Source: Punica granatum
Lineage: Eukaryota; Streptophyta; Magnoliopsida; Myrtales; Lythraceae
NCBI RefSeq assembly: GCF_007655135.1
Contig: NC_045127.1
Location: 16,773,699 to 16,837,698 of the forward strand
Length of the DNA stretch: 64,000 nt
Reading direction: 5' to 3'
In this document: positions 1-12,603 of the stretch, one piece after another
How the letters are laid out: every line of letters starts with the position of its first letter
Numbering within the stretch: position 1 is the first letter of the stretch
The notes under the pieces: generated by a model
Seen by the model: the letters and a program-made list of their open reading frames with translations, nothing else
Told to the model about the DNA's origin: nothing
Databases searched by the model: none
Made by a program: the position numbers and the translations under genes

Positions 1-890
1 TCATTTTTTGGCAGCTCCTCTCTATCTTCTCCAGAGAAGGGCAAGCAAAGAGAGCAATGAGCAAACAGCGTGATTGGCCAACCTGACCCTAACGAAAGAT
101 CGTCAACATCTAAGGATGCAAAAAAAAAAAGACGGAGAGGCATTGGATAAATGAATGTCACATAGTAAACAGTTACAAATTGACACTATTCAATGAAGTT
201 TACAGCGATTAATTTGTCCTGCTGACATCAGTATAAAGGAAATACTTAAAGAACTCATCCCAGCTACCAGTACCATGTCCAGTTTTCAGATAAAGCATAG
301 TGACTGAATAATCTTCAACTATCAATCATCTTCAGTTATCAATCATTACATGTAAAGAAGTTGAAAACGTTAACAGCAACAAATAGCTCCTGACTTCTTG
401 TCCAGCAACGAATAGCTCCTGCCTTGCCACAGTTACAGCAGCAGATGTGACCAATCGCTTCTCTCGAGATCACTGCTAATATGTAAAATTTCTGGTCGCA
501 CATCATTTCAGAAATTCCTCCACTCCTTTTCTCTCGTAACTAAAAGAATGCTAACAGTCTTCTCGTCTTCTAATCCTCAATTTCAGGAAGACTCCTATCT
601 TAAATCAACCTATCACAGAGAAGGCCGTTTTAACAGTTCCGATGCACATCGATGGAGAATCGTTTTTTATTTCCATCAGATTCCAACCGCACATCCAGTG
701 ACTGACGATCAGAACTGAATCTGATACCTCCGGCACCCTCTCCGCAGCCAAACCAGCCAATACAGGCATAAATCAAAATCTCCAGCGGGCAAGCCAATTC
801 TATGCAATCGACATCGCACACGATCATATGATTGAATCGCAAATTGCAACAGAGTAATGAATTGATTTCACAGATTAACGGATGAAGGCG
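1..890. other. No recognised gene; possible intron of the minus-strand gene starting at 986
   Basis: I see no conserved coding block here. If the minus-strand first exon at 929-986 is real, this stretch is its first intron and possibly later exons. It has ordinary plant intron or intergenic composition and several short ORFs without recognisable motifs. Confidence 0.4.
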
Positions 891-928
891 CTATGGCCGA
901 TCGGAATCGCAACGAAGGGAGGAATTAC

Positions 929-986
929 CAGGGTTCGGAGGCAGAGGAATGCGAGTTTGCTCCAGCAGAGGTGAAGAAGACGCCAT
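929..986 (-). CDS. Putative first coding exon of an unidentified gene (runs off the left edge)
   Basis: On the minus strand an ATG at 986 opens a 19-codon reading frame (MASSSPLLEQTRIPLPPNP) that reaches a GTAATT splice donor at 928. A TATA-like box lies about 95 nt upstream and the intervening leader is typical 5' UTR. I do not recognise the protein from so short a peptide. The gene would continue left, mostly outside the window. Evidence is the start codon, donor and promoter spacing only, so this could be a chance arrangement or a non-coding first exon. Confidence 0.4.
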
Positions 987-1071
987 GCCCGACGCTCCCA
1001 GTCTCACTCTCTGCTGCCGATCGGAAAATCTGTTTTTGCTCTGAAATGACAGTAACAGTGACCGAGCCGAC

Positions 1072-1095
1072 GAGTATATTATATATAATTCTTGG
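1072..1095 (-). promoter_or_regulatory. TATA-like box for the 986 start
   Basis: The minus strand reads AATTATATATAATATAC here, a strong TATA-like run about 95 nt upstream of the ATG at 986. The spacing allows a transcription start near 1050 and a 60-70 nt leader. Confidence 0.4.
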
Positions 1096-1284
1096 TGGAA
1101 AAAAAAAACGAAGGTATTTCTGTCTGTTTTAGAACTAATTTTTAAATAAAGGCCTTTGTCTTCAATTTGCGGGAGCGAAGAAGAGAAATGGGGAATGTAA
1201 TTACTCAAAGGCCCCCAAACTACTGGATTGATAAATTGACTTTGTTCTGAGAGAATTCATCACTTTCCCTAAGCATAATCAGAG

Positions 1285-1600
1285 ATAGGAGTGGCAATTC
1301 ATATCGTGTCGTGTTTATACGTGTCGTGTCTAAACATGTTCGTGTCATCGAAATCAGTACCCGTACATGACACAATTATTAAAAAGGTCAGGTTTCACAT
1401 ACACAAACACAACACGTTTATATCTGTGTCAACCCGTACACGACACATTTAAACCTGTTTATCGAAACGTGTCATAATAGGTACGCGTATCCATACACGA
1501 CACGATAATACCCGGTTACCCCGACACGTTAACACGACTTGTTTATCCAACTTAGTTAACCATTCAACCTGGTTACCCTTTTAACACAACCTGATCATGA
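1285..1600. repeat. CACGAC/GTCGTG-rich dispersed repeat
   Basis: The stretch carries many copies of GTGTCGTGT or its complement ACACGACAC on both strands, in the style of a dispersed non-coding repeat seen in many dicot genomes. It begins with a GGAGTGGCAATTC-like edge. No terminal repeats could be fixed by eye. The inverted copies mean it could fold into long imperfect hairpins. Confidence 0.5.
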
Positions 1601-2590
1601 TTCATATATATACCCGCTCTGTACAGCTTTGAACATTCATTTAACCCTATATGCTTCAGGAAGAATATACAATAGAGGAGAGAAAAAAGACATCTGATCA
1701 TATTACCTGGTCACTCAAGTACAATAAACTCGAAACCAATAACAACCGTGGCATCAGGAAAGGAATAAACAGGCAGCTGCATCTCTCCTCTCGTTTAAAG
1801 ACAGAAAGGAATTGTGTATATAAGCAAACAACAAATGATTGGCAATCAGCAGCAGCAATAGCAGCACGGAAATGAGACAATGAGAAACTGGTTAAAGTCC
1901 AGTTTACCTCCTCAAGACATGAAGAGCATGGGAAGGAAGCGGATAAGCAACAAGCAGCTAAAACAATTAACCCAACATACAGAATACCATATTACCATCT
2001 AAAACCAGAAATACTTCAATTTACAATATTCATCAACATATCTAGAAAAGGCAGACACAATACTTAAAAGCAAAAGGCATCGAACTAAACTCATACTAGT
2101 CTGTCTAGTTCCCATCCTACTAAACACCAAATTGGCAGGCAGGCATCAGTATAGAACTTGCAAACGAATTAAAGCATATAATACCACAACATTACATCAA
2201 AAAGGTTCAAACTTCAGCAAAAACACAGCAAACTCCTAACCGAAAATTTGGGAAAAAAAGAGGAAATTCTAGCATATAGTACACGAATTCTTCATATGAG
2301 CTGAAACACATCAGCCCCAACTACACCAATAACCTCACAATTCACAAATTTCCTACTCACACTCCCAGGAATCAAAAACCATCTCCTAAAACCTAACCAG
2401 GGCAGCTCAGATAGAAGTGGAAGACATGTTTCGGTCGTTCAGAGCATCAATTTCATTCCTACTGGAAACTGCAGAGAACGTAAATTGGATATACTACGAG
2501 ACCGCCCATCACCTGATTTCGTTCGGATCCTTCCAGACTTCCAGACGTCCAATTCCGGGTTCCACGAATCTAGCCTCCACCTTCTACCCT
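1601..2590. other. Intergenic, nothing recognised
   Basis: Only short ORFs without known motifs. AT-rich to mixed composition, no splice or domain signal that I can support. Confidence 0.4.
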
Positions 2591-2890
2591 TCCGCGCAAT
2601 CGCACGACCTCGACCCCAGCTCACCTGAGTCACCTCGACCCCAGCTCGACCCCGCGACCTCGACCCCGCGACCTCAACCCCGACCTCGCGACCCTCAAGC
2701 CCTCGACCTCGAGCCCTCTATCCGACCTCAGACAAAGGCGACCTCACCTTGTCACCTGAGTCACCTCGACTCCGCGACCTCGACCTCAGCTCACCTGACT
2801 CAGACCTCACCTGAGTCACCTCGATCGCGCGACCTCGACTCCGGCTCGACCTCCCGATCTCGAGCCCGACCCCGCGACCCTCGAGCCCTC
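2590..2890. repeat. Degenerate CCTCGACCC / CACCTGAGT low-complexity repeat
   Basis: Short motifs such as GACCTCGACCC and TCACCTGAGTCACC recur irregularly for about 300 bp. A 161-codon ORF on the plus strand here is low complexity (Pro, Arg, Ser, Asp) and follows from the repeat, so I do not call it a gene. Confidence 0.6.
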
Positions 2891-3097
2891 TCTCCTATTT
2901 AAAATGCATTCAACTAATAAGGAATGGTTCAAGTGGTTCGATACTTGTAAATGAAAAAGTGCAGTTAAACTTATGTAGAAAGTTAAACTTAAATTCTAAA
3001 AGTATAGTTTGGCTCAACTAGTCCTAAACATTTGGCCCGTTAGACATTTTCAGTACAAAACCGTTAACGCCGTTAAACCTGTGCAGGTGCGCCTATG

Positions 3098-3900
3098 TTA
3101 AAATCCGAATTTCGTTTCGTTGGAGCCCGCATGCGTGCATGCTTGTCAACACTCCATTTTGGGCCACCGGCTCCATGGGGCAAAATCATCATTTATGTTA
3201 TCCATCGGAGGGAAGTGTTTTCAACTAATTGCTCGAACATACATGACTTTTGAAAATGGGGCATTTTCCTAATATGACAACAAGTTTACAATTTTTCAAA
3301 AAAATACTATACGGGGCGTTTTCGGATTTCACATGCATTAACTTCAATTTTTAAAATCCGGAACAAAACTTCAGGCTGAAAAAAAAATTTCTTCACAAAA
3401 TTGATCCTTGAATTTTCCTGAACACGATGGTAGTCCCGGATCATTTTTTTGGTATCCAATTGAAAAGACGAGAATTTCAGGCTTATATGCATCAATTTCA
3501 TTTTTTTTTTCAAAATTCGAGTTGATGCTCGGGGTAAAAAAATATTTTTCCATATTACATCGATCCTGGAATTTTTCTGAACACAATGGTGTTTTTAGAT
3601 TATTTTTCGGATAATTGATTTTAAAAATTGAATTTCGAAAATAATCGAGCAATTACAATTGACGCGCGTCAAGGGGCTTGATATCGGTTTTTATAGATAT
3701 TCGGTCTCCATCGATACAAATTGAAGTTCTCATAAAATCGATTATTTCTTGAATTTCTCAAATTTTCAATTTTCATTCCGGAAATGCCAATTTATCACGA
3801 GAAATTGAATTTCACCCGAACACGTCCGAACGAAAAATAATAACTAATAAAAAAAGAAAGAAGATAACAAATGGCAGAGGGGTCGGGCCAAATGGCCAAC
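3098..3900 (+). repeat. Decayed LTR fragment of the Tat/LARD family with an inverted LTR end
   Basis: From 3144 the plus strand matches, with much divergence, the start of the LTR of the 29165-41504 element read in sense. Shared blocks include TTTGGGCCACCGGCTCCA, GGGGCGTTTTCGGATTTC and CTGAACACGATGG. Immediately before it, 3098-3143 matches the other LTR end in inverted orientation (CCGAATTTCGT.TCGT.G). This is an old, rearranged copy, much more diverged than the copies at 29-41 kb. The right edge is unclear and the LTR may run on into the T/C-rich DNA that follows. Confidence 0.65.
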
Positions 3901-5390
3901 CCCGACCCCATGCACTGTTTGACTTTCTTTCTTTTCCTTTTCTCTCTGACCGGCTTTGTTTTCTTTTCATTTTCCCTTTTCCTTTCCTTCTTCTTCTTAG
4001 TCTGCAACCCTGTTCCTTTACAAACAAGCCTGCAATTTTCATCCTGCGGGCAAGTTCATCTGCAGCACGCCCATGTCCTGAACCTGCTGGTTGCCTTTCT
4101 TTCCTTTTGTTTTTTTCTTTTTTCTTTTTCCTTTCTTCTTTTTCTTTCTTCATCCTGCGCGAAGTTGGTCTGCTAACCCCAGCCCTTCCCTGCTTCGGCT
4201 CTCCCACACGCAAATCCTCACGGGACAGACACATAACATCCATCACCCTCGTCATTGTCAGAGGATCCTCAGGCAATCTCCTTCGTGTTTGATCTCTCTC
4301 CCGTTCCCTCTCTTTCTCTCGATTCGATCTCAGCTCTATCATCATCATCTCCATCTGACGACTTCATCAACTTCTCCAATTCCTCCAGGATCCTCACGAC
4401 CTCAACTTCTCTTTTTCCTCTCGGCAACCGCCAGGACAGCTCCCTCTAGCTGAATCCATCCATCTTGCTCCTTGCTTCTTCCAGATCATCCCCATCACGG
4501 TCACTTTCCACCTTACTGTTCTGGTTCGGTAGGCAGCAATAGGAGGAGGGAGCCATGGACCTCCACGGCTTCTTCTCCTTCCCACGGGTCATCAATATGA
4601 CTAGGAATGCTTCTTCTCTTCTGTGGTCTCGACTGCAGGAGAAGTGGCATCGACATCACCTTCCCTCTCTTCTCGATGGCCATCTCCGGACCTTCATGTA
4701 CATGCAGACGCAAAACAGACATTTCCTCCGGCTCCCGTCCTCATCTTCTTACGGTTGACTGGAAAGAAAAAAAAAACAGAGAACAGACAGACGATCATTT
4801 TATATTTTTTTTCTCTCGATCTCTTTCCCTCTCCCATGACCTTTCTCGGCTTTTTTTTTTTTTCCCTCTGTCTCCATCGTAACTTTCTGCTGTTCACCAT
4901 CAACATTACCATCAACTATCCTTCTCTTCATCCATTCTATCATTCACGTATCAAAAAAAAAAAAAGAGAAGAAAAACAACAACGTTCTCTCTCGGTTAAA
5001 ATGAAGACAACAGCCTCAACGGAGAAGCCCGATGAATGGCCACGATCACGATGACCTATTGGTGACACACAGGCCACTACCGTCAGCTCCGATGTCGCCT
5101 CCTCAGTGATTTTGAGTTTCTCCTCAGCTCATGCATGAGCTTCAGCTCGCGACCACCCCTCTCGAGCTAAGTGCTGCCATTCCCATCTCCCTTTCTTCCT
5201 CCCGGTCTCTGTTCGTTGCTGTTCTATTTCTCTCTCTTGTGACAGGCCACAGGAGCCTCGACCAGCGGCAGATTGTCACGGGCCTCATCGAGCGTAGTGT
5301 TGGCTCAGCTCCCAGCTTTGACCCCCCTCCATGTCTATTTCTTGATGGAACTCACACAGCTCTGCCACGAAAAAAAGGGTGAAAGCTTGG
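3900..5390. other. T/C-rich tract, no gene recognised
   Basis: Long pyrimidine runs on the plus strand give many overlapping low-complexity ORFs in several frames. The LTRs at 32 and 41 kb also have such runs in the corresponding part, so this may be a remnant of the same decayed LTR. I cannot support a coding gene. Confidence 0.4.
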
Positions 5391-6011
5391 TGAGCCATCT
5401 CCATCTTGACTGCCCATATGTGGAATGAGTTCTACGACGTTCTTCGTACTAATTCGGTGCTCATTTACTTGGTCTCAATCACTGATCGATGGTGTTTGCG
5501 TGAACTGAGACATGGAACGATTTGTTTGATCGATTTAGGACCCTTTTGCTTAATTTCAATGTCTTGAAGTACGTTCGAGTTATATAGCTGAGATGTGATT
5601 GCACTTTGGTTGATATGAGGTCGTTTTCACACTATTTTGATGGATCATGGTTATGCGTATGGCTTGGTTGATTGTGAAACAATTCCTTGCTTAGCTCGGA
5701 AGATTTTAGATTGATTTCCACAAATAAAGTCGTGCATATGTGCTGAGCTGAATGGTTAAAGGGTTGTTAGTTCGATTTGGATGCGCTCACTATATTTAGC
5801 GAACTCGATGACGTGCTTAAGCACCTAGCTGAATAGCGGGATGATTCCTTGGATAATTGAGGGTGTTTTGGTTCGGCTTTGACGACTAAAAGTTATATTC
5901 AAGGTGTGGACTGTGATTGTTGATGACTCTTTGATCGATTCAAAATAATTCTGTTCGACTTTAATGGCTTCAGGTTAAGGTTGAGATATGGGTTAGTGTT
6001 CACTTTCACTT

Positions 6012-6045
<34 letters not shown>

Positions 6046-7373
6046 TGAGAGTGAAAAGGAATTTTTCTGAGGATGCTTTCTCATTCTCGTATTATTTATA
6101 TAATCCTCAGTATGGGGGAAAATATGGAAACGAGGAATAAAATCAGAAATACAAGAGAATTTTTTAGAAACAAAATTATAGCACTCTCCTCCCCTAGCTA
6201 GCTTTTTATTGGACTTGTGGCCATTGGAGTCAATCAGCCGCTTCCGTCGCCACCTCTGGCTAGCCAACTAAGCCCAGCCACTACGGCAACGAAGAGCGCC
6301 AGCTTGACCACGGGGATGATACCCTACATCACAACAATGAGACGGTGATGCCGTGGGTTAACACCACGAAGAAGGACGGTCACTGCATAACGGCGAAGAA
6401 CGTCGAGGCGTCATTGATGTCTTTTCCTGTTCTTTTGGGTGTACAACAACCTCGTATCCAAAAAAAAAAATCTCAATAAGACTCGAATTAATTCGAATTG
6501 AAGAAAAAAATATTATTACGTAATGCATATTTATAATTAATTATTATCTAGTTCAAGTATATGTAAATATTTTAATTTCAAATATACTAATTTATTGTCA
6601 ATTAAACTTTTTATTTCTTTTTTGCTCTTCATGTAATTAAAATAATATTAATATTGTACCTAACTTGTATTCGAGAAAATAACTAAATTTTCACTTTTTA
6701 TTTCAAAACAGTTATTTTTATATTTCGCTTAAATTTATTTATTAGAATCTTTTGCTACCAAAACATCGGGTAATAAGAAATTCACTATTATTTTTCTAAT
6801 ATGTGCGATGAATTTTAATGAATACTTCAGTTATTATATAATAAGTATATATTAGACGACAATCTTATTGAATTTATCATGCATTAATTAGTATTATGAG
6901 ATAATTTACTTAAGTTATTTATTGAGATTTCTTATAGTTAATCAATTTCGTATCTTAATTAACGTTAAGTTCGAAATGTAGTAAGTCGAAGAATACAAAA
7001 CCCGAGATTTGATCATTTAACACATATGGCGACTTTCGGTAAATTATCTCAAGTACTTTATACTATACATAATAGATGTGGAACTCCAATTAAATATTTG
7101 CAACTTCCAAAAAATAAAGTTCTCAAAATCAAGAAAAAGACAATTCCATGCAAGAGGAGGGACAGTGAAGTGGCGAATCTACCACCTTTCTTTAATAAGA
7201 GAAAGAAATGGGGCAGGTTCACCCTTTGGAATGCCAACATCAAGCCACCATCGACCCTTTCGTTCCCTCTGTCACGCACTTTTTTTTTTTTTAACTTATA
7301 CTTTTTCAAAGTTATAATAGTTCAAGAAAATAAAAATAAAAATAATAATTAAAAAAAATTAGTAGCATCACAT
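5391..7373. other. AT-rich intergenic DNA with a (TA)n run
   Basis: No conserved coding block. A (TA)13-like microsatellite lies at 6012-6037. The part from 6440 to 7000 is strongly AT-rich and may hold MITE debris, but I could not fix termini. Confidence 0.5.
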
Positions 7374-8034
7374 CTACTCGGAGTATATGTCTGACGTATA
7401 GTGCCAAATCAACTGCCACAACGGTAAAAGTATAGATAGTTGCCTCGAAAGTGAAGGTCCGTGGAAGTATATGTCGCGCCATCTAATGGAAGGGGAGCCC
7501 GACCAGCCACTGGCCTCCAATGGCAATGTGCTGACCCATGACCCATTGCCGTCAGCTGGCGGACTAGCATTGCAGTTGGGAAAGCTGCAACAGATTCCAG
7601 ATCTCAGAGCCTGCAATATGGTATCAACTGAGGTTAGCGCGGTCTCGACCAAGTCAAACAAGCTCGGTCCTTGCCTCTGGGGCCCCTAACTGTGGATGAA
7701 CTTGCTAGGCTCAATCACATCCAGCAAACATTCGGTTATCGTATCCAATCGATCCTCGCAGTTACCGGGAAAATAACCCTGCCGGACCTGTGTTTGAGTA
7801 CTTCAAACAAAAATGAGGTGAACTTTTATAAGCTTAACTCTTTAAGACCCTACTACTTGACAAGCCACTTTGTAAATTCTGCTCCATGTCCCTCTCAATG
7901 TGTAGTTTACAGAGCCATGGAAAGTAAAGCCTACGAGAGCACACAAAAGGACCATTTGTTCCGGGAATTTCGTGTTGGTGAAGCCGAGCCGGCTGCTTCA
8001 GACTTGGGATAAAGAAACGAAACGGTTGTATCAC
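7374..8034. other. Unexplained stretch with coding-like composition
   Basis: The composition is less AT-rich than its flanks, and overlapping ORFs exist on both strands: plus 7471-7689, plus 7671-8012 and minus 7374-7661. None shows a motif I recognise. The plus-strand peptides lack an obvious domain, and no splice structure connects them convincingly. It could be a gene relic, a non-coding RNA exon or a transposon scrap. Confidence 0.3.
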
Positions 8035-8605
8035 TAGGTAACCAAATATACTAGTTCAAAAACACATCTAAGCAGAGCACGACTCCGCTAAGCAACCATC
8101 TGGAGGTTCCGAAAGGAAGGATCAAGGATTTGGGATGCGAGACAGTTACCTCGAAAGAAGCAGATCTGGATGAAAGTAAAAGTTTCCTTTTTAATGGATA
8201 AGGTAGAGAATAGTATTCAAATGTGATTCAGATTAGAGAGGGGGAAGGAGAAAGAGGCACATCAACACTTAAAACAGAGAGGTTGAGCATAAACTGACAA
8301 TGCAAGAGCCAAAATTTCACCTCCACTGTATAAAGATTACACCTATTATATTGCCTTACACCATGAAAATTTACTGATAAACCGAATAGTATATATTGTT
8401 ACAAACATCGAACTGCTCTACATCGAAACGCACATTTACAACAACTTACCTAACCTATGAACTGTATAGAGGAGGGGCAATTCTATCTCACAGACTAGCA
8501 CATACATCTGTAATAACAAACAGTACACGGAAAAATGGAGCAGACAAAAAGGAACAGCAGCTACCCATACACGCTAAAGTAACAAGTATTAGGGCTTGGA
8601 GAGAT
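8035..8605 (-). other. Probable ELF3 3' untranslated region and downstream DNA
   Basis: This follows the ELF3 stop codon (8606-8608) on the minus strand. No other gene is visible. I did not identify a firm poly(A) signal. Confidence 0.5.
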
Positions 8606-11600
8606 TCATTCATGCAGCCTCCTCTCCTCTTGTATGGACCGGAAGATCCGAGCTGCCGATTCAGTGGCAGACCTGCGGTTATGAGGGACAACCTTTATGA
8701 CACGTGTGGGCTGTTGTGAAACCTCGTTAAGCTCGGATCCTCTTCTCGACACCCGTTGGGCCGTAGGGAAGAGCGGGAGCATGCCTCCAGCTCCTTCAAT
8801 AGGCCTCTCACCAGGGCAGCTCCCTGTGCTTAACTGAACCTCACTCTCCCTGAAGTTCTCCAGTGAAGGAGCAGGTGCAGGGTTCCGTCTGGGTTCATTA
8901 CACGAGCTCTGATGTTGCAGATTCATATCGGGATTCTCCTCTGACCATTGATGAAATTGGCGGATTTGCTCGACGGAAGAACCAGAGAAATTGGGGCCCA
9001 TCATTGGAGAACCATAAGTGGGGAAATGTGTAGGTACACCATAAGCAGGACCCATAAAGCTGCTCACAAAAGGGGCCGTGCCCTGGCCGTCGTAAGGGCC
9101 CTGGCCATTGTAAGGCCCCACATACCCAGGACCTGGGTAAGGCTTATAAACGAGCCCTTCAGAAGGGGACACCACAGGAATCAGCCACTGATGCTTGGGA
9201 GGCGATTGTTGATGGTAGGCCCAAAACCCCATTTTGCTATTATCCGTTGCCACAGGAATGGAATGCATGTCCCCCATATGAGGCCGATGGTTTCCTAATA
9301 CTGAGGAGAAGGATTTCTTTGAGACCCCATTTTCTGCCGACTGTTCAATCCTGTGGGCCTGCTTCTCAGACTCCTCTCTGTGCTCGGGATTTTGTATAGG
9401 AGGTTGTATTATTTTGATGGTGAACTTATTCTGTGAAGGAACCTTGAGAGAAACGTCTTCTTCAAGCAGAAGATGAGGCGATTCAGCAATCAATCGCTGA
9501 ACCTGTGTAAAACATAACGTTGTAATTAAAGGAAACAAGATAATATTTCTTTTGGCTCGCAGAAACTTAGAAAGTTGCTTACCCTTATCAGTCTATGCAA
9601 CTCGAACACTTGAACTGCAAACACCCTTTGCTGACTGGAAAAGGATTAGCCAAATCAAAAACAAGAGATCGGATTTTTAATTTTGACAAGAACATAATCA
9701 AAATGAAATTGCAGACACTTGCGGAAGTTTATGTTTGTGCGATGAGTCGAGAAATCCCGACATGCATCATTAAATTAAAGAGATAACATAATGACAACGA
9801 CTAAAGGTACAGATTATGTACTTGACGATTATAAGAAACCATAAAAACAAAGAAGAGGAAAAATTATACTGAAGGCTTTTATGAGGTGGAAAATTGCAGC
9901 TGCAAACTAAAAGGAAAGACCAGTAATTGATTCAAGACCTTCCAAACTGTTTATGAAACCCCAAAAGCTAAGATATATAGAAGGTCCTCGATAACACCAC
10001 CTCTCAATGAAAAAGCATAGATATGCACAGAGACCCAATTTGAGAGCGCAATGAACGACAAATCATTTACAACCTCATGCCCACCTTGCAGGAAAAGCGC
10101 TCTCAAGTAGGATTGTCCATCATATGCCTTGGTATCAGAAAATCCACCAATGAAAATGCTACTGAGGACCTTGGAAAACAGATATAATCGTGCCACGTGG
10201 GCACCCTGAGCAAAAGAGTCTATATAGTAAGTGACCCATCTTATAGACTAGACAGCTTCAACTGAACAAGGAAGGAAAAGAGAGAGAGAGAGAGAGAGCC
10301 CCTATACAAGCCCAACCTCAGAATAAGACATTAACCGAAAAAACAAAGAGCTCCCAGCTTTGGAGAGGGGATTTAACTATTTTCAGTGAGAAAGTAAACC
10401 TGGAAAAATGGGATAAGGATTGCATACAAAAGACCGAAAAGTTTCATTTTTGCTTTTTCATGCAGATGATAATAATGAATTGCAAAAACAAATTACCCAG
10501 TAAATCAAGAGGACATATGCATAAAAAATCTTTTCTCATCTTTTTATTGAAATGATGTCTTTTTAAGCACAAATTAACTGTTAATTGCAAAGCATCTGAT
10601 TCTCTGATAAAAGTGCCATGGCGTGGAGAAAAAGATACTTACTTGACAAGCGCTCTCCTCGCCTTCCAGAATTGATTTTGACCTATAATCCCAACAACAT
10701 TATCAGGAGAGACATCTAATCCTGACACAGAGTAGATCATCGAATCTTCAAAGACATCATCGCCTCTTTTTCTGACATCCATGAGCTGTGAATCCCTTGT
10801 CCTCTCTCCTGAGAGGTTGCAGTGATCATCATTATCCTCACTATGAATTCCGGAATGCTCTCCCACGAGAGAGTCATTCTTTTGTCTTGAACCAATTCCT
10901 TTCTCGGTGTCCACCAAAGGCTCATCTTGTAATCTGTTAGAATTGGCTGTGTGCTGATCTTGAGCCTCTGGAATTTGAGAATCTGTCAAATATGTTGATC
11001 GCTATCAGGAGAAAAGATCTAGAAGAAATCATATTAATCTAAATTTCAGGGATATACATTTTTCTAAACTTATTAGGTCAAAAGGCTTACACTTTTGCTA
11101 CCAGATATAAGTATTACAATGAACACATTGGAATCAGACAATATATATCGGTACGCTCATTCCTCTCGCTCCTTCCGCTATCTTCTAGACTTTTACGAAT
11201 ATTTACTAGAGGATCTTCTTCATGAAAGACCCATACCTTGTCTCAATTCCCTATTAGAAGCACTCAGGGTCTTCACAGAATGATTGGAAGTACTCCTATT
11301 AGTCCCACTTTGACCTCTACCAAGACCAGTCTTCAAGTGAACATATACCGGCACCGCAAAGTCTTCTTCGACCCGAGCCCTCTTTCTTGCCTTGACTTGC
11401 AAGGTTGAAGCACTGGTGTTTGCTGCATCAGATTTATGCACACTAAACTTCTTGGAGATATGAGTGGGTGCTGAAAGAGGCAAGCGAATTGGGTAAAGAG
11501 CATGCCTGTCACATCCACTTCCCTGCAGCAGATATTCCAGACCAAGAATTTATATTACCATTCTACAAAAGGAAACTCTCATTGGCAAAGAAACCACCTT

Positions 11601-12603
11601 TTAGCGTTTGTGCCAGTACTTATTGGGTGCAAGCAAAACGGGAACTGGCCCTAGAAGAATCACTTCGACACGACCCAGAGTTCAACTGTGTCAATGCAAA
11701 CCCCATCCCAAATCCTAGGCTCATAGAACCCGTAGTACCTAATTAGCTTTATTTGGTTACATAAAACTCTCTGATACCAACCTCAAACCTGACAAGATCA
11801 ACACTTCCCCATCATCTTATATCCCCCGGATTTGTAAATTCCCCTTATTAGTCAGTCCCTTAACTCCATGAATCATATACTACACCCTCACTTTATTCAT
11901 TTTCCATAAAGTTCTCTCAATCAAATATTTAACCTCATGCATTCACCGACAATTGTCTATTCAATACACCAACACCTCTCCCTCTCCCCACCTCTTAACC
12001 CGGGCTGACCCCTCCCAATCATCGCCTGCACAGCACAATCATGACCGTAGCATGCGCATGAATTAGCAACAACGCGTCTCAGAGTTGACAACTATTAACA
12101 CAATGGGATACCAGCGCATTTAACTCGGAATTGACATAATCGGACCCTTCTTGATAAAGGAATTACCCATCTACATATCCATAAAATTTTCAATCTATAT
12201 GAATCCGAGCCACACATGAGACATATTAAGATTCAATCAAGCAACCCTAATTGCCTCTCACTGACATGCCATGAGGATCGTCAACCGCAATAATATGACA
12301 TAAACTGTAACATGCTCAAACAAGACAAGTCCACATATATAATTGACGAACCAATCAGAGAAAGATTTTCACCTGACTCGATGAAGCAGGGGGGACCAAA
12401 TTGTTAGCTGGGTTGTTGCTCAGAGGCAGCAACTGAGGATTAAACTTCTGGGACGGAATGCTGAGCTGCTCATATAAGGCCATCTTGTTCCTCGGAGGCG
12501 CTCTGGGCCCACCTTTCTCTGCAGCGTCCTTGACATGTAACCTCGGGAACATAGGCCCCGTTGAGGCAATCTGCTCATCGTGTTCTTTACCTCTCTTCAT
12601 CAT
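8606..12603 (-). CDS. ELF3: EARLY FLOWERING 3 homologue, evening-complex scaffold protein
   Basis: ELF3 is the nuclear scaffold of the plant evening complex. It joins ELF4 and LUX, represses clock and growth genes at night, gates light input and senses temperature. Coding exons on the minus strand are 12373-12603, 11237-11522, 10643-10982, 9583-9634 and 8606-9502 (stop included). All junctions are GT-AG, phases match, and the product is about 601 residues. Family landmarks are PMFPRLHV and [17 protein letters not shown] in residues 17-47, EEDFAVPV near 129, the VVGIIGQ...[15 protein letters not shown]...FELHRLI core near 265-300, QWLIPV.SPSEGL in the last exon, and VIKVVPHN...ESAARIF.SIQEER at the C-terminus. 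I start at ATG 12603; the second Met at 12600 matches the usual MKRGK start equally well. It is shorter than Arabidopsis ELF3 (695 aa) and has no polyglutamine run. Intron 2 (10983-11236) splits a region that, as I recall, is one exon in Arabidopsis. The gene appears intact. Confidence 0.93.
10279..10298. repeat. (GA)10 microsatellite in ELF3 intron 3
   Basis: A pure GA run lies inside the roughly 1.0-kb intron between the third and fourth ELF3 coding exons. Likely length-polymorphic. Confidence 0.9.

Noticed and set aside
3812..4354. A 180-codon Lys/Arg/Glu-rich ORF on the minus strand
   Set aside because: Low complexity from a T/C-rich tract, with overlapping ORFs in several frames, probably decayed LTR DNA.
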